A stretch of 64,000 nt of DNA. It comes from Candidatus Muiribacterium halophilum (GTDB lineage: Bacteria > Muiribacteriota > Muiribacteriia > Muiribacteriales > Muiribacteriaceae). The position numbers and the translations under genes were made by a program. This document shows, in pieces, positions 22,332 to 30,432 of the stretch (positions are counted from its first letter, which is position 1; each line of letters opens with the position of its first letter). The stretch covers positions 1-64,000 of the forward strand of contig JALOAD010000013.1 in NCBI GenBank assembly GCA_023228995.1. Reading direction: 5' to 3'. The notes beneath the pieces were generated by a model. It was not told the DNA's origin. It searched no databases and was given only the letters and a program-made list of their open reading frames with translations.

Positions 22332-23285
22332 TTAAATAAAAAAGTTGTTGATTTTACTAATTGTTTCTGAATTAAGTAATTGTTTTTTAGTTTCTTCTAT
22401 AATATAATTTTGAGTTTCTTTAGATGCATCTGCCATATTTGAATATTTTTTATTATTTATAGAAAATTGTAATCTAAGATGTTTTTTAAGTAATTCATCA
22501 CATTCATATACAACAGCTTTTGCTGAAGCTTGCATCATAATGGCAATAATACTTTGTACCCATTCCAAAACTCCCCATTTCCTAGTTTTTATACTTAAAC
22601 TTTTTGAATACATTCCTGTTCCCAATGACAGCACCTCTACATTATCAATTGAAACATTTATTGTTTTAAGAATATCTGATACTCCAGCCATAGTTGGGTT
22701 ATTTATATAAACACCACCATCTACTAAAATTCTATCTTTGTTATTATAATTAAGATTATAAGAAGGAAAATATACCGGTGCAGCTGAAGTAGCTCTACAA
22801 ATATCTTTTAGATAAGCATCATGTTGTTGTGATATTTTAGCATTTCTTGTCTTAAATATAACTACTTCATTATTTTTTATGTCGTAAGAAGTAACTATAA
22901 TAGGTATTAAAGTATTGGATAATTTCATATCTGAAAAATATTCATATAATAATTTAGATATTCCTGATGATGAATACATTGGACTAAATAGTGTTTTAAC
23001 TTTTCTATAAGTTTTAGAAAAAATATTAGTATCTAATGGAAATATCATATTACTCTTAGTAGTATAAATTTCAATTAATTGATCTATTGTATAATATGGA
23101 TTAATATTATCTTTTGTACATGTTAATCCAGATGCTATAATACCCCCAGTTGATGTGCCAATTATCACATCAAATAATTCATATATTCTTTTACCTTGTT
23201 GCTTTTCTATCTCTTTTAAGATTAACAATGGTGCAATACCTCTTAAGCCACCACCATCAATTGATAGAATTCTAATTTTTTCCAT
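22332..23285 (-). CDS. Patatin-like phospholipase
   Basis: I start at 23285 (MEKIRILSIDGGGLRG); an earlier in-frame ATG only adds MKKIKR. The oxyanion motif DGGGLRG (residues 10-16), the nucleophile elbow GTSTG with Ser45, and the catalytic DGG in ILVDGGVYINNP near residue 189 are all present. Patatins hydrolyse membrane lipids. In bacteria CapV-type patatins are CBASS effectors. Here it may aid lysis or be a captured effector; no partner cyclase is adjacent. Confidence 0.88.
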   Translation of the reverse strand: MEKIRILSIDGGGLRGIAPLLILKEIEKQQGKRIYELFDVIIGTSTGGIIASGLTCTKDNINPYYTIDQLIEIYTTKSNMIFPLDTNIFSKTYRKVKTLFSPMYSSSGISKLLYEYFSDMKLSNTLIPIIVTSYDIKNNEVVIFKTRNAKISQQHDAYLKDICRATSAAPVYFPSYNLNYNNKDRILVDGGVYINNPTMAGVSDILKTINVSIDNVEVLSLGTGMYSKSLSIKTRKWGVLEWVQSIIAIMMQASAKAVVYECDELLKKHLRLQFSINNKKYSNMADASKETQNYIIEETKKQLLNSETISKINNFFI

Positions 23286-23580
23286 TCTTTTTATTTTTTT
23301 CAATGGCTATTTTTTTCAATTTTTTATAATATATCTCTTGATCAGTTAGACCAATATATTCTTTATTTCTTATCACTTTTTCCTCAGTACCATTGAAATC
23401 TCTTTCAATGTATTCAGGATCAAGTTCCATATCTTCATTTAATATAATAGGTTTATTATTTTTAGTAGTATCATTGATATAAATATCAACTACAACAACT
23501 CTATCTAATCTACTTGGTTTAATTTTAACCTGAGAATAAGATAAAATTGGCAATAAGCAAATTAAAATAAATAGTTTCAT
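23272..23580 (-). CDS. Exported hypothetical protein, 102 aa
   Basis: The N-terminus MKLFILICLLPILSYSQ is a clear signal peptide of the Bacteroidetes style, with likely cleavage before VKIKPS. The mature part is Lys/Asp-rich and ends in a long basic helix (KKLKKIAIEKNKKNGKN). A perfect host-type promoter precedes it, and its end overlaps the patatin start. Periplasmic location is inferred; function unknown. Confidence 0.65.
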   Translation of the reverse strand: MKLFILICLLPILSYSQVKIKPSRLDRVVVVDIYINDTTKNNKPIILNEDMELDPEYIERDFNGTEEKVIRNKEYIGLTDQEIYYKKLKKIAIEKNKKNGKN

Positions 23581-23597
23581 AACTTATCAAATTTTTA

Positions 23598-23629
23598 CAA
23601 AAATACAAAATAAAATTGAAATAACCAAA
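23598..23629 (-). promoter_or_regulatory. Host-type promoter
   Basis: Minus strand TTTG at 23629-23626, a 20-nt spacer, TATTTTTG at 23605-23598, upstream of the ATG at 23580. Confidence 0.75.
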
Positions 23630-24241
23630 TTAAATTTTGAATACTTTAAGATCATGTAACGATATTAATATAAAATAAATTGATAAAACAATTATCAAAT
23701 TTTGTGAATATATAATAGATATAATTAGTATTATGATGGACATTATTAATGAAACTAAACCAGATATTTTTTTATAAGTTTCTCTATTTCTCATCTTCAA
23801 ATATGATCTTAATACTTGACCACCATCCATTGGATAAATTGGTAAAATATTAAATATATATAAAATAAGATTTAGTCCAAATATAGTGAACATATATTCA
23901 TTATTAGTTAATACATATAAAATAAAAAATAATAACACCAATATAAAATTACCAATTGGTCCTGCTAAAGTAATTAGAATATTATCTTTATTATGTATAT
24001 CTTGGTTATAATATGTACCACCATATAAAATATTGATAATAATTTTATCAACTCTATATCCTTTTTGCTTAGCTATTAAAGCATGTGCTAATTCATGTAC
24101 CAGAACACTTATAAATAAACCAATTACTAATATAGGTTCAATTATTAAAAACAATAATAAAAACCATATACTTATATAAATTGGTGTTCCTTGAAAATTG
24201 AATAGCTTAATATTCATACTTAATTTATTCATAAAATTCAT
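23630..24241 (-). CDS. Membrane metalloprotease, M50 (site-2 protease) type
   Basis: The 203-residue protein has the zinc motif HELAH (His49, Glu50, His53) in a hydrophobic helix and a later YPMDGGQVLRS near residue 137, the NPDG-like third ligand site of S2P peptidases. About five membrane segments surround them. M50 proteases cut substrates inside the membrane, such as anti-sigma factors. A phage copy could act on a host regulator; the substrate is unknown. Confidence 0.82.
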   Translation of the reverse strand: MNFMNKLSMNIKLFNFQGTPIYISIWFLLLFLIIEPILVIGLFISVLVHELAHALIAKQKGYRVDKIIINILYGGTYYNQDIHNKDNILITLAGPIGNFILVLLFFILYVLTNNEYMFTIFGLNLILYIFNILPIYPMDGGQVLRSYLKMRNRETYKKISGLVSLIMSIIILIISIIYSQNLIIVLSIYFILISLHDLKVFKI

Positions 24242-24266
24242 AATAAATATATTTTAATTTAGAATG

Positions 24267-24298
24267 CAAATATACAATTATAATTTGAATTATACAAG
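24267..24298 (-). promoter_or_regulatory. Host-type promoter, imperfect -33 box
   Basis: Minus strand CTTG at 24298-24295, a 20-nt spacer, TATATTTG at 24274-24267, upstream of the M50 gene start at 24241. Confidence 0.6.
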
Positions 24299-24301
24299 AA
24301 A

Positions 24302-25003
24302 TTAAAGATATTTAATAATTGGTTGTTTAATTTGAGAGAATTGCATATTAAAATATCCACCAGATCCAATTTCCAATTCCTTAATTATTTTATCTGCAAA
24401 AATTCTTGGTGGTTTTCCTTCTTCATAATTTTTAATTATATCATCATTATAAAAATCTAAGATTTTAATTAAATCACTTGGTGTTATATTTTTATCTTTC
24501 AATATAGTTTCAATCTCAATAAAATATTCCTCTTCATCATAAGATTCTTTGATATCTACTATTTTAGTAGTTTTTGCTTTTTCCAAATCTCTTAAATCAG
24601 AAACTTGAGTAGCATCTCCTTTCTTTCTTCTCATTTTTTTAGTAGTAAATACTATATCACCAGAACCATTAATTTCACCAGTTCCAGCTACATCACCAAC
24701 AATTGCATTAGTAACATCACCTGAACCTGATATACTCGCATTTGCAGTTGCATCTTCTACAAAATTATTATAATTTTGTAGATGTTTCATTTCTGATTTT
24801 TTTGATTTACATAAAGGACACACTGGTTCACCCGCTGATACTAAATAGTGATATGTAGTATCACAATCTAAACATTTATAAGGTTTAGTATTATGGATTG
24901 GTATCTCCATAGTTTGTTGTTTTGGTTTTAATTCTGGATTATTATAAGCATATAATGATCCAGCCAAAGTATCTGACTCATTAAAATATTTTAGATATTT
25001 CAT
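24302..25003 (-). CDS. Zinc-ribbon protein with FNES-type N-terminal leader
   Basis: I start at 25003 (MKYLKYFNESDTLAG). This leader recurs in several unrelated proteins of the window and resembles the T4 capsid-targeting sequence. A zinc ribbon follows (YKCLDCDTTYHY and PVCPLCKSK, near residues 42-67). Next comes a Gly/Ser/Ala-rich region with a repeated GSGDxx unit, then a charged C-terminal half. A virion-internal or ejected protein is a possible role. Confidence 0.68.
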   Translation of the reverse strand: MKYLKYFNESDTLAGSLYAYNNPELKPKQQTMEIPIHNTKPYKCLDCDTTYHYLVSAGEPVCPLCKSKKSEMKHLQNYNNFVEDATANASISGSGDVTNAIVGDVAGTGEINGSGDIVFTTKKMRRKKGDATQVSDLRDLEKAKTTKIVDIKESYDEEEYFIEIETILKDKNITPSDLIKILDFYNDDIIKNYEEGKPPRIFADKIIKELEIGSGGYFNMQFSQIKQPIIKYL

Positions 25004-25033
25004 ATACACATATATATAAAATATTTTAATTGA

Positions 25034-25630
25034 TTATATTTTTAATTTACTTAATAATTCTTCTCTTTTTTGACCTTTTGTTTTATAAATTGGACATCTT
25101 AATACATCATTTAGATTTAATATATTAAATATAATTTTTATATCATAATTAGTTAATTTATTTTTATCTTTACCTATAAATCTATTATATATAAAATAAT
25201 AATACATATTATTTTCATATTCTATTCTAACTTTAGATAATAAAATTGATGCAAAATCAGCCGGTATAAATTTATTTTCACATATATTAATAAGTATTAA
25301 TATAAAAAATAACATTAATGAAATTGAAGCTATAATATATAAAATAGTAGCAAAGTCACTAATCATATAATCAATATAAGGATTTTTAATTAAAGGTTTT
25401 TCTTTCACTAATAATTCATATTTAGTTATACCATCATCCATTTGATCTATAATATATAGATATTCATTACCAATCTTATCATATTTAACTATCCTATATT
25501 TAACTTCAACTTCATCAATATTTATACCAATTAGTAAAGAAGATAAACCAACAATCAACAATATAAATGTTCCTATGTTATATTTAATTATCTTAATTAA
25601 ACATCTCAAATAATATTTTAATTTAATCAT
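25034..25630 (-). CDS. Paired membrane protein A, 198 aa
   Basis: Two membrane segments (GTFILLIVGLSSLLIGI near residue 20, and ILYIIASISLMLFFILILIN near residue 95) flank an extracytoplasmic beta-like domain (KYRIVKYDKIGNEYLYIID). It ends with CPIYKTKGQKREELLSKLKI. It is a close paralogue of the next gene, from a tandem duplication. Function unknown. Confidence 0.68.
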   Translation of the reverse strand: MIKLKYYLRCLIKIIKYNIGTFILLIVGLSSLLIGINIDEVEVKYRIVKYDKIGNEYLYIIDQMDDGITKYELLVKEKPLIKNPYIDYMISDFATILYIIASISLMLFFILILINICENKFIPADFASILLSKVRIEYENNMYYYFIYNRFIGKDKNKLTNYDIKIIFNILNLNDVLRCPIYKTKGQKREELLSKLKI

Positions 25631-25634
25631 ATTT

Positions 25635-26246
25635 TTATTTTAATAATTTACCTAATAATTCTTCTCTTTTTTGACTTTTAGTTTTATAAATAGGACATCT
25701 TAATACATCTTTCAATGTATAAATATCAAATTTCCAACTTAAATAAGAATAACCAATTTCTTCATTTGTAATTCCAACCAATCTATTATATATGTGATAA
25801 TTATATACATCATTTTCATAATCATATTTAAGTTTACTATATAAAATATTATAAATTATATCATTAGGTATAAAATCTGAAAAAATTATATTTAATAATA
25901 TAATTAAACTACCAGAAAATATCATTAATATTGAAGCAAACACTAAAATACATGTTAAATCACTAATACTTTTTTTGATATAATGATCATTTTTTAATAT
26001 CAAAGGTGTATCTGTAACTTTAAGTATGTATTCTTTTCTATCATTATCTATATTATCAAGTATATAAAGATGATTATTTTCTATTTTAGTATAATGAACT
26101 ATTTTATATTTTACTATAGTATATTCTATATTTAATAAAATACAGAGTAAACACAACCCAACTAACAAAGTAATAATAGACTTAAAGTTATATTTGAAAA
26201 CTTTATTTATATAACATAGACAAAATTTTAATTTAATTCTGAGCAT
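25635..26246 (-). CDS. Paired membrane protein B, 203 aa
   Basis: The paralogue of the protein at 25034, with the same two membrane segments, the KYKIVHYTKIENNHLYILD domain, and the C-terminus CPIYKTKSQKREELLGKLLK. The genes are 4 nt apart. The REELLxKL ending is a variant of the common C-terminal tail. A host-type promoter precedes it. Function unknown. Confidence 0.68.
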   Translation of the reverse strand: MLRIKLKFCLCYINKVFKYNFKSIITLLVGLCLLCILLNIEYTIVKYKIVHYTKIENNHLYILDNIDNDRKEYILKVTDTPLILKNDHYIKKSISDLTCILVFASILMIFSGSLIILLNIIFSDFIPNDIIYNILYSKLKYDYENDVYNYHIYNRLVGITNEEIGYSYLSWKFDIYTLKDVLRCPIYKTKSQKREELLGKLLK

Positions 26247-26266
26247 TTTTATTGTTTTAAGAATTG

Positions 26267-26297
26267 CAAATATATAATTAAAATTTCAATCTACAAA
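26267..26297 (-). promoter_or_regulatory. Host-type promoter for the paired membrane proteins
   Basis: Minus strand TTTG at 26297-26294, a 19-nt spacer, TATATTTG at 26274-26267, upstream of the ATG at 26246. Confidence 0.75.
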
Positions 26298-26314
26298 ATA
26301 CAAATGAAAAAAAA

Positions 26315-27196
26315 TTATGATTGTTTATTATAAGTTATATTATTTATACGATTTAACCAACCAGAACCATGTGTTTTATAAGTTCTTGCTTGTTTATATT
26401 TATTGATTCTATGTTTTTTAATACTATTAAAAAGTATTTCAGAATCCATATCATTTATTTTACTTAATATCTTTTCAGAAAAAATATTATCATTATCATC
26501 AACATTAATATTATTTTCCTCTAAAGCATCTCTTATTATACTTCTCATACTATTAACTCCTTGATTAACACAACCATCATATATTATATTTGCAATAGAT
26601 TGGTTTTTTAGATGTTCTAATTTCAATCTATTCCAAAATTCTTTTTTATAAATTTCTAAAGCTTTTTCATATGTGAGATTTTTCATATCCTCAGTAGTTG
26701 GAGTTTTATCCATATATTTAGCTAATAGTGGTGCTGATATACCATGATTAGTTCCTACAAAATTTTTACCAATATAATTACCTCTGTCTTTTCTATCATT
26801 TGAATATCCACTTTCAGCTTTTTTAACTAATTCTTGGGCTTCGTGGAATGAAGCTTTAACTATTGGAGCTTCTTTTATAGTTTCTGGTTTTATGCCTTTA
26901 TCTGTAAAAACATCGGATAAATAATTAATTGAAACAAAGCCTAAAAATATGCTAGTTATTGTAATAATTAATTTTTTTCTAGTAGGTGTTGGTAGATTTT
27001 TAATTTTATCAATTAACTTAATATAATATTCTTTAATCTTTTCCTTTGGTAACTTCTCAAGAAACTTTTTTAATTTATCATTGAAATCATTACTAAACAT
27101 ATCTAAATTAGACTCATCTAATCTATATAACATTTCTACTATAATTTCAAATTCACTTTCTATAAAATAATCTTTATAATTATACACTTTTATCAT
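26315..27196 (-). CDS. Membrane-anchored GH108 N-acetylmuramidase
   Basis: The 293-residue protein starts MIKVYNYKDYFIESEFE, a leader like the capsid-targeting-type motif. One membrane segment follows (KLIITITSIFLGFVSINYL, residues 75-93), then a GH108 domain with KAESGYSNDRKDRGN (catalytic Glu128), YIGKNFVGTNHGIS and YEKALEIYKKEFW. GH108 enzymes cleave peptidoglycan glycan strands. It could be a virion-carried or membrane-tethered muramidase rather than the main endolysin, which is at 61.6 kb. A late-type element precedes it. Confidence 0.85.
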   Translation of the reverse strand: MIKVYNYKDYFIESEFEIIVEMLYRLDESNLDMFSNDFNDKLKKFLEKLPKEKIKEYYIKLIDKIKNLPTPTRKKLIITITSIFLGFVSINYLSDVFTDKGIKPETIKEAPIVKASFHEAQELVKKAESGYSNDRKDRGNYIGKNFVGTNHGISAPLLAKYMDKTPTTEDMKNLTYEKALEIYKKEFWNRLKLEHLKNQSIANIIYDGCVNQGVNSMRSIIRDALEENNINVDDNDNIFSEKILSKINDMDSEILFNSIKKHRINKYKQARTYKTHGSGWLNRINNITYNKQS

Positions 27197-27200
27197 ATAG

Positions 27201-27211
27201 TATATATTAAA
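27201..27211 (-). promoter_or_regulatory. Late-type promoter element
   Basis: Minus strand TTTAATATATA, 5 nt upstream of the GH108 start codon. Confidence 0.5.
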
Positions 27212-27222
27212 TTTTTATTTTA

Positions 27223-27254
27223 TTTGTTTATTAGAAGATAATGTATTATATTTG
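27223..27254 (+). promoter_or_regulatory. Host-type promoter
   Basis: TTTG at 27223-27226, a 20-nt spacer, TATATTTG at 27247-27254. It excludes the in-frame ATG at 27241 as a start because that ATG lies in the spacer. Confidence 0.8.
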
Positions 27255-27276
27255 CAAATTAAAACAATATATTTTT

Positions 27277-27783
27277 ATGATAAAATATGAACAAGTGTTA
27301 AAATTCATTGAAGGTTTACCTGGTATTTATAGTGTAAGTACTAATTTACACAATAGTATTAAATACTTAAAAACCAATCATAACCAAGTATTTTTTATTT
27401 TCAATGTAGAAGAAAAAAATATGGAAGGCTTATTTTATTTATCAAGATGTATATGTAATAGATATTCATCACTTAAAGATTGGAACATTACTATTGATAT
27501 TGGCGATAAAATTAATTCAAATGGTGATAGACCTATCCATTATATATTAGGTAGAAATATAAACAATTATAATGATTATAATATACTATCAATATTATTA
27601 AATAAAGAATTAAATAATTTGTATATAAATTTAAGTGATTTATATTATAATAAAAATTTCATGAACTATTATAATATGAATTCTGATAAATATAAAGAAA
27701 TAAAAGAAGTTGAATTTAATAGAAGATTAAAATTGGATTCACTACTAAATGATCAACAAAATGAAAAAGATGCGACATCATGA
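27277..27783 (+). CDS. Hypothetical protein with C-terminal tail-like segment, 168 aa
   Basis: I start at 27277 (MIKYEQVLKFIEGLPG), downstream of a host-type promoter. The protein is soluble with DWNITIDIGDKINSNGDRPI in the middle and EVEFNRRLKLDSLLNDQQNE near the end, a form of the common C-terminal tail. The last codons (DATS) and stop fall inside a 31-bp repeat also found twice near 61.5 kb. Function unknown. Confidence 0.6.
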   Translation: MIKYEQVLKFIEGLPGIYSVSTNLHNSIKYLKTNHNQVFFIFNVEEKNMEGLFYLSRCICNRYSSLKDWNITIDIGDKINSNGDRPIHYILGRNINNYNDYNILSILLNKELNNLYINLSDLYYNKNFMNYYNMNSDKYKEIKEVEFNRRLKLDSLLNDQQNEKDATS

Positions 27784-27788
27784 TATAT
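27758..27788 (+). repeat. 31-bp dispersed repeat, copy 1
   Basis: The repeat has the core AAAAAGATGCGACATCATGA followed by TATAT, with GATG-CGA-CATC as an internal inverted repeat. Copies lie at 61517-61547 and 61575-61599. Here it overlaps the end of a gene and stands 14 nt before the metallophosphoesterase start at 27802. Confidence 0.85.
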
Positions 27789-27801
27789 GTTATTATAATT
27801 A

Positions 27802-28509
27802 ATGAATAATATGGATTTAATGTTTTTAGGGGATATACATGGAGAATATAAAGTATATTTAGATTATATAAAAGAATATGATATAAAAGATACTAATATC
27901 ATACAATTAGGTGATTTTGGAGTTGGTTTTTCTACCTTAAAAAAAGAGAAAAGAGAAATTAATTTATTTCATTCTATATTAGTTAAGAATAATGTTCATA
28001 TATGGGTAGTTAGGGGGAATCATGATAATCCATCATATTTTAGAAATGATCCCTTTAATTTCGCTAATATACATTTAATGCCAGATTATAGTGTATTAAA
28101 TTTATCAGATAAAAATATATTATTTTTAGGTGGTGCTATAAGTGTAGATAGAATCATTCGCACAGAAGGAAAATCTTATTGGAAGGATGAAAATTTCATA
28201 TTAGATGTAAATAAATTAAAATCACTAAGAAACATCGATATAGTGGTTTCTCACACAGCACCAAGTTATTGTACATCAATGTATAGAAACACATCTATAT
28301 TTGATTATTACACTATAAAAGGAGATTCTAAATTGAAATTAGATTTATTAACAGAACAAAAAAATATGGAATTGACATTTGATATTTTAAGACAAAATAA
28401 TAATATAACACATCATTATTTTGGACATTATCATAATAGTGGTGTGATTGAAATTAATAATATTAAACATAGAGTATTAAATATAAATGAATTATTTAAC
28501 GAAAGATAA
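27802..28509 (+). CDS. Calcineurin-like metallophosphoesterase
   Basis: The 235-residue protein carries the full motif series: GDIHG near residue 10, LGDFGVG near 36, VRGNHDNP near 72, VVSHTAP near 153 and FGHYHNSG near 211. These bind two metal ions. Substrates in phages may be protein phosphate, 2',3'-cyclic phosphates or dinucleotides; the sequence does not say which. A 31-bp repeat precedes it. Confidence 0.85.
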   Translation: MNNMDLMFLGDIHGEYKVYLDYIKEYDIKDTNIIQLGDFGVGFSTLKKEKREINLFHSILVKNNVHIWVVRGNHDNPSYFRNDPFNFANIHLMPDYSVLNLSDKNILFLGGAISVDRIIRTEGKSYWKDENFILDVNKLKSLRNIDIVVSHTAPSYCTSMYRNTSIFDYYTIKGDSKLKLDLLTEQKNMELTFDILRQNNNITHHYFGHYHNSGVIEINNIKHRVLNINELFNER

Positions 28510-28527
28510 AAATATCATATATAAAAT

Positions 28528-28746
28528 ATGAGGAGTAAAACAATTATAGTATTAAGATGGGTTTTATCTGGTAGAATAGAGGTATTTCATAATCTTGGTA
28601 AATTATATTTGAAATACCCAGGAGATATGATAGGAATTACCCGACATGGGTTATCTAAAAAAAATTTAAGAAATGGTTATCATAATTCAACAGTTGAAGT
28701 ATATAAATTTGATGTTGATAAACCAATAGAAAGGTGGGATGTATAA
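28528..28746 (+). CDS. Hypothetical protein, 72 aa
   Basis: Not recognised. A small basic protein (MRSKTIIVLRWVLSGRIEVF, RHGLSKKNLRNGYHNS) co-directional with the phosphoesterase. Its stop overlaps the start of the next membrane protein. Confidence 0.55.
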   Translation: MRSKTIIVLRWVLSGRIEVFHNLGKLYLKYPGDMIGITRHGLSKKNLRNGYHNSTVEVYKFDVDKPIERWDV

Positions 28747-29081
28747 TGTTAAATTTAATTTTTTTATCAATATGTTTATTAATTCTGTGGTTTAACACAG
28801 ATGCTTTTATTGTTTATACTAAATTATTTAGAATAGGTAAGTTATTCAAAATAGATAAATATGAATTATATAAAAAAGAAAAAAATCCAAGGATTGAGTA
28901 TCACACATATTTAAGAATTAAATATAATAATTTTATAACTAAATTAATAACATGTGTACCATGTATCAATTTTTGGATTTGCTTAATTATAGTGTTATTA
29001 TTTTCTAATATTGTAAATTTTCCCTTTATATATGTAGTTAGTTTAGTTATATATACATTAATAACTAAATACGTTTTATGA
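28746..29081 (+). CDS. Membrane protein, DUF1360-like, 111 aa
   Basis: I choose the ATG at 28746 (MLNLIFLSICLLILWF), which overlaps the preceding stop. An N-terminal membrane segment, a charged loop, and two C-terminal segments around TCVPCINFWICLIIVLLF are visible. The CxxCxxFW element recalls DUF1360 membrane proteins of phages and bacteria. Function unknown. Confidence 0.6.
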   Translation: MLNLIFLSICLLILWFNTDAFIVYTKLFRIGKLFKIDKYELYKKEKNPRIEYHTYLRIKYNNFITKLITCVPCINFWICLIIVLLFSNIVNFPFIYVVSLVIYTLITKYVL

Positions 29082-29296
29082 TATTAATCAAAGATAAACA
29101 CCAATTATATAAATTCTTAGAAAATAATTATAATTTAGAATTATTCATAATTCCTTTTATGGATTCAATGGAAGAATTATATAATGGTTGTACTTGCAAA
29201 TTAAAACAAAATGAAAAAACATCTGATAAGGAATATCAGATGTTATTAAATCATGTAGATTTATTGTTGGAATATTATAATATAAAAATTATTTAA
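29078..29296 (+). CDS. Hypothetical protein, 72 aa
   Basis: Not recognised. An acidic helical protein (ILIKDKHQLYKFLENNYNLE) with CTCKLKQNEKTSDKEYQM in the middle. ATGA overlap with the gene before it suggests coupled translation. It is convergent with the SlyD-like gene and overlaps it by 8 nt. Confidence 0.55.
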   Translation: MILIKDKHQLYKFLENNYNLELFIIPFMDSMEELYNGCTCKLKQNEKTSDKEYQMLLNHVDLLLEYYNIKII

Positions 29297-29705
29297 TATC
29301 CATAATTTCTATATCAAAAATAAGTTCTTTTCCAGCTAATGGATGATTACCATTAATAATTACACTATTTTCTAATATTTCTTTTACAGATACATTTATT
29401 GTATTACCATCATTATCTTGTGCTTGTAATGACATACCAACCTCAACTTGACCAGGTAATTGTTCTTTTTTGACTTCTACATATAAGTCTTCTCTTAATT
29501 CACCATATGCTTCAGTACATGGTATATTTACATTTACCTTATCACCTATATTTTTACCTAAAATTGCTTTTTCAAATCCTGGTATTAGTTGTCCCTCACC
29601 CATTTTGAATGTTAATGGATCTCTATCAATTGAGCTATCAAAGATAGTACCATCTGCTAGACTACCTGTATAATGCACAGATACAATATTATTATTTTCT
29701 ATCAT
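29289..29705 (-). CDS. slyD: FKBP-type peptidyl-prolyl isomerase (SlyD-like)
   Basis: The 138-residue protein has the FKBP start VSVHYTGSLADGTIFDSS and GEGQLIPGFEKAILG, then an inserted flap domain (EAYGELREDLYVEVKKEQLP) and NHPLAGKELIFDIEI at the end. This is the SlyD layout without its His-rich metal tail. It should catalyse proline isomerisation and act as a folding helper. Such enzymes are uncommon in phages. Confidence 0.9.
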   Translation of the reverse strand: MIENNNIVSVHYTGSLADGTIFDSSIDRDPLTFKMGEGQLIPGFEKAILGKNIGDKVNVNIPCTEAYGELREDLYVEVKKEQLPGQVEVGMSLQAQDNDGNTINVSVKEILENSVIINGNHPLAGKELIFDIEIMDIK

Positions 29706-29790
29706 AATTAATTTATTTTTTATTTATATGATATAATTATAATAAGTTTACATAAAATGTAACTTCAATTAAAAATTATATATAATTAAT

Positions 29791-30432
29791 ATGGATGCTT
29801 TCATGAAATATAAAGAAAAATTAGAAAATGAGTTATTAGATATAGAATATCTATATAGTGGTGATGTTAAAACTGAAAATCCTATTCATTATTATGAAAA
29901 ATATAAAATAACAGATAACAATAAATTAGATAAAATATTCATCAAAGAAATAATTATAGACATATATGAAAAATCTATTCAACAAATGAAAGATAGAGCA
30001 ATTGTAATAATAACAAATAATGATAAACTATCTAATGTTAATTCTATAATTGTTAAAAATAATATTAATTCCAATTTTATATTTGTGGATAAGAAATACC
30101 GAAAAATAATATTAAATATGTCTAATATACAAACTAATAGAACTTCACACATATTACCAAGATATTTTTTCAAGTTATATGAAGAAGCTAATATTTATTT
30201 ATGTCCAATTATAAAAATCATATCATATGAGAATGATATTTATTTGGTTGATAAACCAATTCAATCTATGGTATATGTATTACAAAATATGAGATATGAA
30301 ATTAAAAAGGTAGATGATAAATGGAAACATATTATAAAATATGATTTATTTGATTGTATTTATACTTCATATAAAATAGTATTGAGAGATATGCAAAAAT
30401 ATAGAAATAAACAATTAAAATGCTTAAAATAG
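29791..30432 (+). CDS. Hypothetical protein with C-terminal tail, 213 aa
   Basis: Not recognised. A soluble protein (MDAFMKYKEKLENELLDIEY at the start, HYYEKYKITDNNKLDKIF) that ends in LRDMQKYRNKQLKCLK, a form of the common tail. The next gene overlaps its end by 13 nt, and that product also carries a related tail. Confidence 0.6.
   Translation: MDAFMKYKEKLENELLDIEYLYSGDVKTENPIHYYEKYKITDNNKLDKIFIKEIIIDIYEKSIQQMKDRAIVIITNNDKLSNVNSIIVKNNINSNFIFVDKKYRKIILNMSNIQTNRTSHILPRYFFKLYEEANIYLCPIIKIISYENDIYLVDKPIQSMVYVLQNMRYEIKKVDDKWKHIIKYDLFDCIYTSYKIVLRDMQKYRNKQLKCLK

Noticed and set aside
22332-23285. A complete CBASS operon around the patatin
   Set aside because: No nucleotidyltransferase-type cyclase or Cap2/Cap3 gene is adjacent; the neighbours are an exported protein and unknowns.
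27241-27276. Upstream ATG giving MYYICKLKQYIF
   Set aside because: The codons overlap the promoter spacer and -7 box; the ATG at 27277 is the likely start.
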